Shown here in pieces: positions 1 through 8,279 of a stretch of 32,143 nucleotides of DNA. A program made the translations under genes and the position numbers. The stretch lies in NCBI GenBank assembly GCA_964575975.1, contig CAZNTU010000043.1, positions 1 through 32,143 on the forward strand, in the 5' to 3' direction. Each line of letters begins with the position of its first letter. Within the stretch, counting starts at the first letter, position 1. The notes below the pieces were generated by a model, which ran no database searches, was not told where the DNA came from, and saw only the letters and a list, made by a program, of their open reading frames with translations. This DNA is from G963674505 sp964575975. GTDB lineage: Bacteria; Desulfobacterota; Desulfobacteria; Desulfobacterales; SKZT01.

Positions 1-505
1 CGGAGAAAAAAACGGGACGGATTCCGAAGGGGGCGAGCGAAGCCGAAAAAAGTTCCACTTCGGAACAGATTTCGCCGTTTACGGTCAGTTTCGCCACGCG
101 CGAAGTGAGCGTATGCGGCAGAAATCCGCTGGAACCCGACGCGGCGTGCATTCCGATGAACATTACAACAGGAGTGTCGGGCGGAGACCCGATTCCCGGA
201 ACTTTTCCCCGTTTGTATCCCGACACCAGATCGATTCGCGGGTCCATGTTTTCGGCTATCAGGTTGTAGCCGGTCCGGTGGAAGTCCTTGACATAGACCT
301 TCTTCACTCCGGCATCGAACAAGCTTTTCGAGACGGCATCTACGTCCTTTGTCATCTCGACACATGCCTTGACCCATTCGCGTGTCAAAAACGAAGCCGC
401 ATTTTTGCTCCAGCATCCGCTGCTGCCCTCGATATCCGCAACTACAAGAACCCTGTCCGGCTTTCGTGCGCTCCGGCCGGCTTTTGTTCCGGGAATTTCA
501 ACCAT
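1..505 (-). CDS. M55 family D-aminopeptidase (DppA-like), 3' part beyond the window
   Basis: About 168 residues are read from ATG 505 to the left edge without a stop; the C-terminal third of a roughly 270-residue family is missing. M55 enzymes are zinc aminopeptidases acting on peptides with N-terminal D-amino acids, such as cell-wall fragments. The ligand pattern is visible: Asp24 and Glu26 in ADIEG, His76 in KDFH, His120 in GMH, and a Glu near 149-151 after the conserved NG. The GFLPHT motif after GMH is also typical. GGAGG lies 9 bases before ATG 505. An in-frame ATG at 553 behind AAGGAGG (11 bases) would add 16 residues that look unlike the family, so 505 is preferred, but the longer form is possible. 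The gene is divergent from the ABC-F gene. Confidence 0.85.
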   Translation of the reverse strand, partial: MVEIPGTKAGRSARKPDRVLVVADIEGSSGCWSKNAASFLTREWVKACVEMTKDVDAVSKSLFDAGVKKVYVKDFHRTGYNLIAENMDPRIDLVSGYKRGKVPGIGSPPDTPVVMFIGMHAASGSSGFLPHTLTSRVAKLTVNGEICSEVELFSASLAPFGIRPVFFS

Positions 506-589
506 CGCATCGTCCCTCCATAAGTGATTGCCGACAGGGCGACAAGGTCGCATTGCTAAAAGTTCCTCCTTTTTAGCGCGCGGTTGTGC

Positions 590-616
590 TCTATACCCAC
601 TCGTCGCCAATGTCAA
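590..616 (-). promoter_or_regulatory. Putative sigma-70 promoter of the M55 peptidase gene
   Basis: On the minus strand a perfect TTGACA (616-611) is followed after 15 bases by TATAGA (595-590). The spacer is short, so the -10 assignment is tentative. It would place the start of transcription near 582, just upstream of the AAGGAGG at 561-570. Confidence 0.4.
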
Positions 617-658
617 CCGCCTATTCCCCTAAAAACGGGCAAAACGAGTGTCCGCCAT

Positions 659-688
659 TTGACAACATACGAATGCTTCGGTTAAAAT
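659..688 (+). promoter_or_regulatory. Putative sigma-70 promoter of the ABC-F gene
   Basis: TTGACA at 659-664 and TAAAAT at 683-688 are separated by 18 bases. This predicts transcription from about 695, giving a leader of roughly 54 bases before the ATG at 749. Confidence 0.5.
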
Positions 689-748
689 CCGCGAACTTTA
701 AAACCAATCCGGGCGACAGCTCGGCCATCGCATACAGAAACAAATCAG

Positions 749-2620
749 ATGATCAGCGTTGAAAATTTATACAAGAGTTTCGGAGGCCACGTGCTTTTCG
801 ACGGGATCGGCTTCAAGGTCAATTCGAAGGAGCGGATCGGTTTGGTCGGAAGAAACGGCCATGGTAAAACGACCCTTTTTCGGATCTTGATTGGAGAGGA
901 ACCATCCGATTCGGGACAGGTGGCGATGCCGAAAAACTATCGGCTCGGCTATGTTCGCCAGAACCTCGATTTCAAGGAAAACACCATTTTAAAAGAGGGA
1001 ATGCTCGGGCTTCCCGAGGCGGAATCGGAACATTACTGGAAAGTGGAGAAAGTTCTTGCGGGTCTTGGATTTTCCATAGAAGACATGGGAAGGAACCCTT
1101 ACGAGTTTTCGGGCGGATACCAGGTGCGTTTGAATCTAGCCAAGGTGCTCGTCTCGGAGCCGGACATGCTTCTTTTGGACGAGCCCACCAACTATCTCGA
1201 CATCGCCTCCATCAGGTGGATCGAACGATTTCTTCTCGCATGGCCCCGCGAACTTATCCTGATTACCCACGACAGAGGTTTCATGGACAAGGTCGTCACG
1301 CACGTCGTGGGGATTCACCGCAAGAAAACGCGCAAGATCCAGGGGGACACCGAAAAATATTATACGCAAATGGCCCAGGAGGAGGAGATTCTCGAAAAGA
1401 CTCGGCTGAACGTGGAGCGGCGGGAAAAGGAAATAGAGTTGTTCATTTCCCGGTTTCGCGCCAAGGCTCGCCTGGCCGGCTTGGTCCAATCGAGGATCAA
1501 GACCCTCTCCAAAATGGACAAGAAGGACAAGCTTCAAAAACTGAAAACTCTCGACTTTTCCTTCAGAAGCAAGTCCTTTGGCGGGAAATACGTCATGAGC
1601 GCCAATTCGCTGTCATTTTCGCATGTTCCGGGAACCAAGTTGATCGAGGATTTGAATATCACGATTTCGGCAGGGGAAAGAGTGTGCGTGGTCGGAAAGA
1701 ACGGCAGGGGAAAAACCACTTTGCTCAAGCTGCTTGCGGAGAAGCTCGAGCCCGCGCGCGGGGAAGTCGTTTACAATCCCCAGGCGGTGAAGGGATTCTA
1801 CGAGCAGACCAACGTTCAAAGTCTGGTGGATTCGCGCACGGTGGAAGAGGAAATTCTTTATTCCCACGAGGACGTGGACCGGCAGTTGGCCCGGAATATT
1901 TGCGGGGCCATGATGTTCGAGGGGGACGCCGCCCTGAAGAAGGTGAAGGTGCTCTCTGGAGGGGAAAAAAGCCGCGTGATGCTCGGGAAGCTTTTGGCGA
2001 CGCCGGTGAATATCCTTTTGCTGGACGAGCCCACCAACCATTTGGACATGGAATCCTGCGACGCGCTTTTGTCTGCGTTGGACAGCTTCGACGGAACCGT
2101 CTTGATGGTTACCCACAACGAAATGTTTCTTCACGCGCTGGCCGACCGTCTCGTCGTTTTCACCGACGACGGAATCGAGATCTTCGAGGGCGGCTACGGG
2201 GAATTTTTGGAAAAAGGCGGTTGGCATGACGAGGACGCCCCCTCCGGCATGTCCGACAAAGCGGAAAAGAGGCAAGGCCCATCCGAAAAAATCAATAAAA
2301 AGGAGATCAGGAAACTTCGCTCGGAAATTATAACCGAACGGTCCAAGGCACTGAAACCGATAGAGACCAAAATAAACGACGCGGAAAACGCCATAGACGC
2401 CCGGGAGAAAGAAATAGAGAAGTTGAACCGGGAAATGGTCGAAGCCGCGCAGAGCAAGGACGGAGCAAAGATCGGCGATATTTCCAGGGCGATCCACAAG
2501 TGTCAGGAAGAAATCGAAAAACGTTTCGGCGAACTCGAATCTCTAACGGAAATTCTGGACGCCAAAAACGCCGAATTCGGAAAGCGCCTTGCCGAACTGG
2601 ATCAGGAAAGCGAGGTGTGA
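749..2620 (+). CDS. ABC-F family ATPase (Uup/YheS-type, ribosome-associated)
   Basis: This 623-residue protein has two ABC ATPase domains and no membrane segment, the layout of ABC-F proteins, which act on ribosomes rather than in transport. Walker A motifs are GRNGHGKT (about 34-41) and GKNGRGKT (about 316-323). Signatures are FSGGYQVRL and LSGGEKSRV. Walker B sequences end in DEPTNYLD and DEPTNHLD, the latter near residue 426. A charged linker between the domains contains the family's arm-like coiled coil, and the last 120 or so residues are Lys/Glu-rich coiled coil as in Uup. Family roles are rescue of stalled translation or tolerance of ribosome-acting compounds; which applies here cannot be told. 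The DUF166 gene starts 13 bases downstream and is probably cotranscribed. Confidence 0.93.
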   Translation: MISVENLYKSFGGHVLFDGIGFKVNSKERIGLVGRNGHGKTTLFRILIGEEPSDSGQVAMPKNYRLGYVRQNLDFKENTILKEGMLGLPEAESEHYWKVEKVLAGLGFSIEDMGRNPYEFSGGYQVRLNLAKVLVSEPDMLLLDEPTNYLDIASIRWIERFLLAWPRELILITHDRGFMDKVVTHVVGIHRKKTRKIQGDTEKYYTQMAQEEEILEKTRLNVERREKEIELFISRFRAKARLAGLVQSRIKTLSKMDKKDKLQKLKTLDFSFRSKSFGGKYVMSANSLSFSHVPGTKLIEDLNITISAGERVCVVGKNGRGKTTLLKLLAEKLEPARGEVVYNPQAVKGFYEQTNVQSLVDSRTVEEEILYSHEDVDRQLARNICGAMMFEGDAALKKVKVLSGGEKSRVMLGKLLATPVNILLLDEPTNHLDMESCDALLSALDSFDGTVLMVTHNEMFLHALADRLVVFTDDGIEIFEGGYGEFLEKGGWHDEDAPSGMSDKAEKRQGPSEKINKKEIRKLRSEIITERSKALKPIETKINDAENAIDAREKEIEKLNREMVEAAQSKDGAKIGDISRAIHKCQEEIEKRFGELESLTEILDAKNAEFGKRLAELDQESEV

Positions 2621-2633
2621 AAACTTATTTACG

Positions 2634-3305
2634 ATGCGTGAAGAGAATAAAAGACAAAAAATAGTGGTGTTCGAACAAAACGGAAAGTCGGCGACCAAAA
2701 TCCAAGGAATTCTGGAGCGAGGGAGAGGATTGTTCGACGTGGAGGTGATTTCGATACACGCCGATTTGCCGCCCGTGGTGGACGACTCCAGCGAGGTACT
2801 CCCTTCCGGGTTCGAGGCGGATCTTGTGCTGGATTACCTTGTCCACCCGGACTTGTCCTACGATCTCGGCATGATCTGCCGCAGGAAAAATATTCCCGAC
2901 GCGGCTTCGGGCAAGAAAATTCGAATCGAGGGGGTTTTTACTCCTCCCACCTGCTGCGGGCTTGTCCGCGACGATTCCTTGGGGCGCTACGGCGAACTGT
3001 TCGGAGCCCCGGAATTGACGGTGGAAATCTTCGAAGGCAGGATACACGAAATCGAGGTCGTAAGAGGCGCGCCTTGCGGCGCGACTTGGAAAGCTTGCGA
3101 AAACATCGTCGGCCTTCCCTTGGAGGAGGCCTTGACGAGAATCGGCTTGGAAACGCAGTTCTATTGCACGGCCGACCCTTCCAACTGGGACCCGATTCAT
3201 GGAAAAAGCCCCGTTCATTTTGCCGGGCACGTGCATAGGGCCGCTTTGAAGAAAGCCCTTCAAAAATTCGGGAACGAAACAGGGCCGGCCAACGATAGAA
3301 ATTGA
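2634..3305 (+). CDS. DUF166 family protein
   Basis: This 223-residue protein carries the features of DUF166, a family of unknown biochemical function found mainly in methanogens and some anaerobic bacteria (sometimes labelled thymidylate-synthase-like). Visible conserved pieces are TPPTCCGL near 100, GAPCGATWKAC near 147, and a C-terminal CTADPSNWDPIHGKSP stretch. The cysteines in these motifs suggest a metal or iron-sulfur site, which is inference. The start chosen is ATG 2634; an in-frame ATG at 2589 would overlap the ABC-F gene by 32 bases and adds an unconserved leader. A GAGGTG stands about 17 bases before the ATG, so no convincing ribosome-binding site settles the choice. Confidence 0.8.
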   Translation: MREENKRQKIVVFEQNGKSATKIQGILERGRGLFDVEVISIHADLPPVVDDSSEVLPSGFEADLVLDYLVHPDLSYDLGMICRRKNIPDAASGKKIRIEGVFTPPTCCGLVRDDSLGRYGELFGAPELTVEIFEGRIHEIEVVRGAPCGATWKACENIVGLPLEEALTRIGLETQFYCTADPSNWDPIHGKSPVHFAGHVHRAALKKALQKFGNETGPANDRN

Positions 3306-3330
3306 CAAAAAACGAAAAAGGAAATACAAA
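3302..3330 (+). promoter_or_regulatory. Weak sigma-70-like promoter before the hybrid kinase
   Basis: TTGACA at 3302-3307, overlapping the stop codon of the DUF166 gene, and TACAAA at 3325-3330 are 17 bases apart. The surrounding 3306-3461 gap is A-rich and holds no gene or hairpin that I can see. Confidence 0.3.
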
Positions 3331-3461
3331 AAAATATCTTGCTTTGTTTGACAGCGGCCATTTGTTGGAAATTGCGTAAACATACTTTCTTCTCGCCGTC
3401 GCGCACAGTCGCGAGACCTGCATTTACTCGCGTTTCGAACCAATAGCGGGGAATCGATTCT

Positions 3462-5570
3462 ATGTGTGCCAACATGAAAATTCGAGATCGACGCGAAACC
3501 GAAACCGGCCCGGACAAATTGCCGGATCAAGCGCCGGAGAGGGACATTCAATCCTTAGAACCCAGGAAATCCGAGAAAAACCATAGACTCAGCCTGTTGT
3601 TTTCGGACCTGATCGATGTCATGGACATCGCCTTGTGGGAACTCGATTTGGAATACAGGGTGGTTGCCTCCAACAAAAAGGCGGAAGATATATACGGCAA
3701 GGAAATTATCGGGAAATTTTGCTATTCCGTCGCCGCCGGCTTGGACCGGGTTTGCTCCGATTGTCCGGCGGAAAAAATCTACGAAGGCCATGACAGCGGA
3801 AGGTCCGAGCACAAGCGCACGTCGGTTTCCGGCGCCACGATCTACATCGACCACATCGCCACCCCTATTAAAGGCAAGGACGGGAAATTGATTGGCGTTC
3901 TTGTTCTGATCATCGACATCACCGAGCGAAAGTTGATGGAGAAAGAGCTGAAAGATCATCGCGACAGGCTTGAGGACATTGTGGCCGAACGTACCAGGGC
4001 TCTGAAGTACAGCGAGGAACGATACAGAAACCTTTACAACGAATCCAAAAAAGCCGAGGCGGTCTACAGATCGTTGATTCATTCCTGCGCCGACGCCATC
4101 GTCATCTACGATATGGATGGAAAAGCGCAGTATGTCAGCCCCGTTTTCACCCAAATTTTCGGATGGACGCCGGACGAGGTTATTGGCAAACAAATTCCGT
4201 ACGTGCCGAAATCGGAGGTGGAAAGTTCGGGGACCCATATAAGCAATGTCATCCACAACGGAGCGTTGTGCCAGGGTTTTGAGACCAAACGCTATACCAA
4301 AGACGGAAGAACCGTCGATATCAGCATCAGCGCATCCAGGTTTACGGACCATGAAGGCAATCCCACCGGAATGCTCGTGATTCTTCGGGATATTTCGAAA
4401 CAAAAGAAAATGGAAGCACGGATTCGGCAATCCCAGAAAATGGAAGCGGTAGGCACCTTGGCGGGCGGCATCGCGCACGATTTCAACAACATTCTGAGCA
4501 TAATCCTGGGCAATTCCGATCTCGCCTTGTCCGGTCTTTCCAAGAAAAAGTCGGTGGATATTTTTCTGGAGGGAATAAGGACCGCAAGCCTGAGAGCGAG
4601 AGACATGGTAAACCAGCTTTTGAGCTTCAGCCGAAAAACGGAGGAAAAACGCCAAGCGATAAAAATCGGTCCCATCGTTCGGGAAGCCCTGAAGTTGATT
4701 AGACCCGCCATCCCTTCTAACATCGAGTTTCGGGAACATATAGCTCCCGATGCAAGTCCCGTTCTGGCCGAGCCCACCCAGATTCATCAGACGCTTATCA
4801 ATCTATGCACCAATGCAGCCCATGCGATGGCGGACGGCGGAGGCATCATGGAAATCGTCGTCGAAAACGAAACCGGGCATAAAACAGAAGACGGCTCGGA
4901 GTCGGAGCCAGCCCCGGTTCGTTTCGTCAAATTGTCCGTCAAGGACAGTGGGCACGGCATACCCCCCGAAAATTTCGAGCGAATATTCGAGCCGTATTTT
5001 ACAACGAAAGAGGTCGGAAAGGGTTCCGGCATGGGGTTGGCTGTCGTACACGGCATCGCGGAAAGTCATGGCGGATTCGTCAAAGTCAAAAGTACCGTCG
5101 GAGCGGGGTCCGTTTTCGACGTTTACTTTCCGGCTATAGACGACGTCGACGTCCATGTGGAATTGATCGACGATCAATATCCTAAAGGAAACGAGAGTCT
5201 TTTGCTGGTCGACGACGACGAATCGATACTTGCCGTGGAATCTGAAATGTTGAAGCTTTTGGGATATCGAGTCGAATCCTTTTCCGGTCCACTGGGGGCT
5301 TTAGCCTCTTTTCGAACGGACCCTTCCCGCTTCGACTTGGTGATCGCCGATATGACCATGCCCAAAATGACGGGCGACGAATTCTTGAAAGATATTATTG
5401 AATTGGCCCCGGAGATTTCTACGATCATTTGCACGGGGTTCAACGAAAGGATCGACGAAAGCCGTGCGTCGGAGCTGGGAATAGACAAATTCTTGATGAA
5501 GCCGGTCAAGATGGACATGCTGGCTTGTACGATTCGCAGTCTTTTGGACAAAAAGCGGCAAACCGGATAG
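3462..5570 (+). CDS. PAS-domain hybrid sensor histidine kinase with receiver domain
   Basis: This is a 702-residue soluble hybrid kinase without membrane segments. Two PAS domains (about 45-150 and 200-315) flank a coiled linker. The first PAS contains a CSDC motif near residue 109, so metal or redox sensing is possible but unproven. The HisKA domain has the phospho-acceptor His339 in GGIAHDFNN. The HATPase domain (about 435-560) shows NAAHAM, DSGHGIPP and GSGMGL. The C-terminal receiver (about 577-697) begins LLLVDDDE, has phospho-acceptor Asp630 in IADMTMP, and ends with the conserved Lys of LMKPV. His339 probably passes phosphate to Asp630; any later partner is unknown, though a REC-only protein lies at 12403-12834. 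Confidence 0.93.
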   Translation: MCANMKIRDRRETETGPDKLPDQAPERDIQSLEPRKSEKNHRLSLLFSDLIDVMDIALWELDLEYRVVASNKKAEDIYGKEIIGKFCYSVAAGLDRVCSDCPAEKIYEGHDSGRSEHKRTSVSGATIYIDHIATPIKGKDGKLIGVLVLIIDITERKLMEKELKDHRDRLEDIVAERTRALKYSEERYRNLYNESKKAEAVYRSLIHSCADAIVIYDMDGKAQYVSPVFTQIFGWTPDEVIGKQIPYVPKSEVESSGTHISNVIHNGALCQGFETKRYTKDGRTVDISISASRFTDHEGNPTGMLVILRDISKQKKMEARIRQSQKMEAVGTLAGGIAHDFNNILSIILGNSDLALSGLSKKKSVDIFLEGIRTASLRARDMVNQLLSFSRKTEEKRQAIKIGPIVREALKLIRPAIPSNIEFREHIAPDASPVLAEPTQIHQTLINLCTNAAHAMADGGGIMEIVVENETGHKTEDGSESEPAPVRFVKLSVKDSGHGIPPENFERIFEPYFTTKEVGKGSGMGLAVVHGIAESHGGFVKVKSTVGAGSVFDVYFPAIDDVDVHVELIDDQYPKGNESLLLVDDDESILAVESEMLKLLGYRVESFSGPLGALASFRTDPSRFDLVIADMTMPKMTGDEFLKDIIELAPEISTIICTGFNERIDESRASELGIDKFLMKPVKMDMLACTIRSLLDKKRQTG

Positions 5571-5647
5571 TGCTTCCCAAAAACCCGCCCGCCTGACGAA
5601 AGAAAATTATAATCGGATTTTAGCGAATAAAAACAGGAGGTTGCATT

Positions 5648-6085
5648 ATGTCGTTCAGTCAAATTCTATGGCCCACCGATTTTTCCGAAAATGCCGCCAA
5701 GGCTCTTCCCATTGTTACCACGATGGCGGAAAAATTCGGGGCGACCATTCATATTCTTTACGTAATGAGAGACTACCCGGCATTCGGGGCTTCGTACGGG
5801 GAATACAATCCCGAAGATTACGAAAAAATGAAAAAATGGGAAAAGGAAATGGCGGTAAAACGCTTGGACGAATTATGCCGGAATTTCCTGAACGCCTGTC
5901 CCCTTTTCGTCAAGCATATCGCCGTGGGCGACCCGGCCAAGGAAATCCTGAAATTGATACCAAATGAGAAAATAGACCTGGTAATAATGACCAGCAGGGG
6001 GAGCGAGAACCATTTCGATTTCGGAAGCGTCGCCGACAAGGTCGTAAAATGCACCATAGTCCCCGTAATGACGATTCCCGTCTGA
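5648..6085 (+). CDS. Universal stress protein (UspA family)
   Basis: A 145-residue single Usp domain. It opens with the typical strand and LWPTDFSENAAKAL segment and ends with the nucleotide-binding loop region TSRGSENHFDFGSVADKVV, which fits the ATP-binding G-x2-G-x9-G(S) type of Usp only loosely because of the changed spacing. A strong AGGAGG lies 7 bases before the ATG. Family members bind ATP or act as small stress-response signalling proteins in the cytoplasm. A TATAAT at 5608-5613 could be a -10 element, but no matching -35 is seen, so cotranscription with the kinase gene (77-base gap) is possible. Confidence 0.9.
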   Translation: MSFSQILWPTDFSENAAKALPIVTTMAEKFGATIHILYVMRDYPAFGASYGEYNPEDYEKMKKWEKEMAVKRLDELCRNFLNACPLFVKHIAVGDPAKEILKLIPNEKIDLVIMTSRGSENHFDFGSVADKVVKCTIVPVMTIPV

Positions 6086-6116
6086 ATGCGTCGTGGAATC
6101 CAAGGAGAATGGTTGA

Positions 6117-6566
6117 ATGAAAATCGTTTTCGGCGTTGTTTTGATCGCTTTGTCATTGTTCATGCTGTTGGGCTTTTTCGTTTCCGAAACCGACAATGGA
6201 GCAGGAGCCGAAATCGTCGCCATATTGTTGACGGTTCTGCTGCCTTTCGTATGTGGCGCCGGGTTGATACGTTCGCACTACAAGAGGAAATCGAACCTCG
6301 AAAAATCCAAAGAGGTTCTGTTGAAGCAGACTATGGAATCCAAGGTGTTGAAGCTTGCCGCAAAAAGGGCCGGCAAGCTGACCGTGGTGGAGGTGATGTC
6401 GGAAATGTTCCTCGATCAAGACGCCGCAAAGGAAATAATGGATTCCCTCGCCTCGAAGAACCTTGCATCCGTGGGACTCACGGAATCGGGAGTGATCGTC
6501 TACGACTTTTACGATTTGCGACATCTGAGCGAAAAACATTCCGCGAAGGACGTGTTGGATGCCTGA
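6117..6566 (+). CDS. Small two-helix membrane protein with a cytoplasmic winged-helix-like tail
   Basis: The 149-residue product starts with two hydrophobic helices (about 3-23 and 31-51) joined by a short acidic loop. A basic segment (HYKRKSN) and a soluble tail of about 95 residues follow. The tail pattern (KAGKLTVVEVMSEMFLDQDAAKEIMDSLASKNLA) resembles a degenerate winged-helix fold; this is by eye. AAGGAG precedes ATG 6117 by 8 bases. The stop overlaps the start of the zinc-ribbon gene by 8 bases, indicating translational coupling. No named family is recognised. The coupling suggests that the two proteins act together at the inner membrane. Confidence 0.75.
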   Translation: MKIVFGVVLIALSLFMLLGFFVSETDNGAGAEIVAILLTVLLPFVCGAGLIRSHYKRKSNLEKSKEVLLKQTMESKVLKLAAKRAGKLTVVEVMSEMFLDQDAAKEIMDSLASKNLASVGLTESGVIVYDFYDLRHLSEKHSAKDVLDA

Positions 6567-7383
6567 CGTGGAGGATGCGTTTTCATGCCCCGTCTGTTCT
6601 GTCCGGATGGGCAAGATGTCGTTCCTCGACAAATGCGGTCCGGTTCTCGATTTTTGTCCCCGGTGCGGAGGCATTTGGTTTGATCGCGGCGAGGTCGCTT
6701 CGTTTAAAAATATGCGGCCTCGCGCGCTATTCAAAAAATTGGGGCAAAACCACTCGCAAAATCTATTGTTCGAAATCGGACGATTACATACGGAAAACGC
6801 AAGCGGAAATCCGCAAAAACTCCTTGAACATCCGATTGGATTCTACGAAAAATATTCGTTCCGGTCGCCTTGCCCCCATTGCCGGACCCTTTTCGACAGA
6901 AACGCCGTTGCATGTCCTGCTTGCCACCGGAAAAACAGGATCGAATGTCCCGTATGCAAGGCTCCTATGAGAGTAGCCTCCTATGGCGCGTTTCAACTCG
7001 ACTATTGCGAAAGCTGCAAAGGAGTCTGGTTCGACAATATCGAACTCGGCGCCATTTGGAACATAAAGTTGTTCGCGTTCGGCTCCGGAGCGGCTGTCAA
7101 GAAAGAGGCGATATATAAGGAAGATTGTACCGGTCCCGATTTGTTCGTGGATATTCTGGCAAGCGATCCTTCGATCATCGTTTCGACCGCCGAGATGTCC
7201 GTCGAGACCGGCAAAAATGCTTATGAAACATTCGCCGGAGTCGTTTCCGACGTACCGGAATCTGCCGGGGCCTTTGCCGAAGCGACTTTTTCGTTGGCCG
7301 GCTCGGCCGCCGAAAGCGTCGGAGAGGTCGCCAGCGGTTTTTTCGAAACCGTCGTGGAAATCATCGGGGGCATTTTTTCCTGA
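6559..7383 (+). CDS. Zinc-ribbon (zf-TFIIB type) protein with amphipathic C-terminal tail
   Basis: A 274-residue protein with three Cys4-type ribbons. The first (residues 10-36) has CPVC and CPRCGGIWFD. A short central one has CPHC and CPAC. The third has CPVC and CESCKGVWFD. The first and third fit the zf-TFIIB family (PF13453) with its C-x2-C-G/K-G-x-W-F-D-x-x-E ending. The last 70 residues lack Cys and are rich in Ala, Glu, Ser and Gly, ending in a hydrophobic amphipathic stretch (ETVVEIIGGIFS) that could touch the membrane. Role unknown; transcription, RNA or protein binding are all open. It overlaps the membrane-protein gene before it and is followed by a terminator. Confidence 0.8.
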   Translation: MPDVEDAFSCPVCSVRMGKMSFLDKCGPVLDFCPRCGGIWFDRGEVASFKNMRPRALFKKLGQNHSQNLLFEIGRLHTENASGNPQKLLEHPIGFYEKYSFRSPCPHCRTLFDRNAVACPACHRKNRIECPVCKAPMRVASYGAFQLDYCESCKGVWFDNIELGAIWNIKLFAFGSGAAVKKEAIYKEDCTGPDLFVDILASDPSIIVSTAEMSVETGKNAYETFAGVVSDVPESAGAFAEATFSLAGSAAESVGEVASGFFETVVEIIGGIFS

Positions 7384-7393
7384 ATTTTCGCGC

Positions 7394-7424
7394 AACAGGC
7401 TGAAACAGACCTGTTTTTCTCTTT
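7394..7424 (+). terminator. Rho-independent terminator after the zinc-ribbon gene
   Basis: AACAGG (7394-7399) pairs with CCTGTT (7410-7415) around a 10-base loop and is followed by TTTCTCTTT. It lies between convergent genes. Confidence 0.6.
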
Positions 7425-7448
7425 AGCCGCGACCGCGCCCCAATCGCA

Positions 7449-8270
7449 TTATCGTCGCATTTTCTTAGAGAATTCCGGGTCGTCGATCCCAAACGCATTG
7501 CAATCCAACAGACTCGATTCGCGAAGTTCGCAAAACGGAATATCCGTACGCACCAGTTTCTTCTCGTAGGCCAGTTCGTCGGAAAAGCCCGGAAGAACAA
7601 TTCGATAGTCGAACAGCCTTTCCCAAAACGACAGATTTTCGGCGTGCGCAACGAGATTCGTGGTGCAATTGTCGAAAAGCGTGTTGTAAAAAAGGGGGGC
7701 TTCATTGATCTCGTTCACGATGGATAGCATCTTTCGAAGAACCTTCCCGGCGGTTTCCGGACGGATGTCCAATTGGTAGAGATAGACTCTTTCCTTGCGA
7801 ACGTGGCTTCTGAGCCCGACGACATCCCGTTCGTCTCCTAATACGTAGACGAGTTCGAAATTCCTGAATAGCCCGGTGACAGGATGATACGACTCCCCGA
7901 CCTCCTGCCGAGCCTCCACCGAGACCGCCAAGTAGCGGTCCCCCTCGAAACCGAAGCTTAGAAAGGTATGCGCCAGTCCATGATCCGCAAAGTGCGAGAT
8001 ACCGTACCAAACGCTTTTTATCGAGTTCAGATCGAAAGTTCGGTCGTAATATCGAACTTCGGCAATCTCCCCGTCCGAGGCGTACGAGAAATCTCTGATA
8101 TCGCGAACAGTCGCCCGGTCGCCCTCGAATTCGACGGACGGCAAAATCTTGTACTCCGTTTTCCAATCTCTTTGATGGCTTGGCGATTTGGTCAGAACAT
8201 GGAAAGAAAAAAACAGGATCGAGGCGATACTTGCGAAGGCGATTCCAAGAAGGATGCGTCTGAATTTCAT
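7449..8270 (-). CDS. DUF4105 (Lnb N-terminal periplasmic domain-like) membrane-anchored protein
   Basis: A 273-residue protein with one N-terminal membrane helix (about 5-27) followed by an exported domain that fits DUF4105/PF13387. The family has a papain-like Cys-His arrangement, and the candidate residues are present: His101 in GLAHTFLSFGF and Cys202 in LFDNCTTNL. In Bacteroides a member, Lnb, acylates lipoproteins, but most members are uncharacterised and substrate cannot be assigned here. It starts 9 bases after the stop of the enhancer-binding-protein gene, so both are likely in one transcript. The ribosome-binding site is weak. It is convergent with the zinc-ribbon gene. Confidence 0.75.
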   Translation of the reverse strand: MKFRRILLGIAFASIASILFFSFHVLTKSPSHQRDWKTEYKILPSVEFEGDRATVRDIRDFSYASDGEIAEVRYYDRTFDLNSIKSVWYGISHFADHGLAHTFLSFGFEGDRYLAVSVEARQEVGESYHPVTGLFRNFELVYVLGDERDVVGLRSHVRKERVYLYQLDIRPETAGKVLRKMLSIVNEINEAPLFYNTLFDNCTTNLVAHAENLSFWERLFDYRIVLPGFSDELAYEKKLVRTDIPFCELRESSLLDCNAFGIDDPEFSKKMRR

Positions 8271-8279
8271 GCGATTTCT

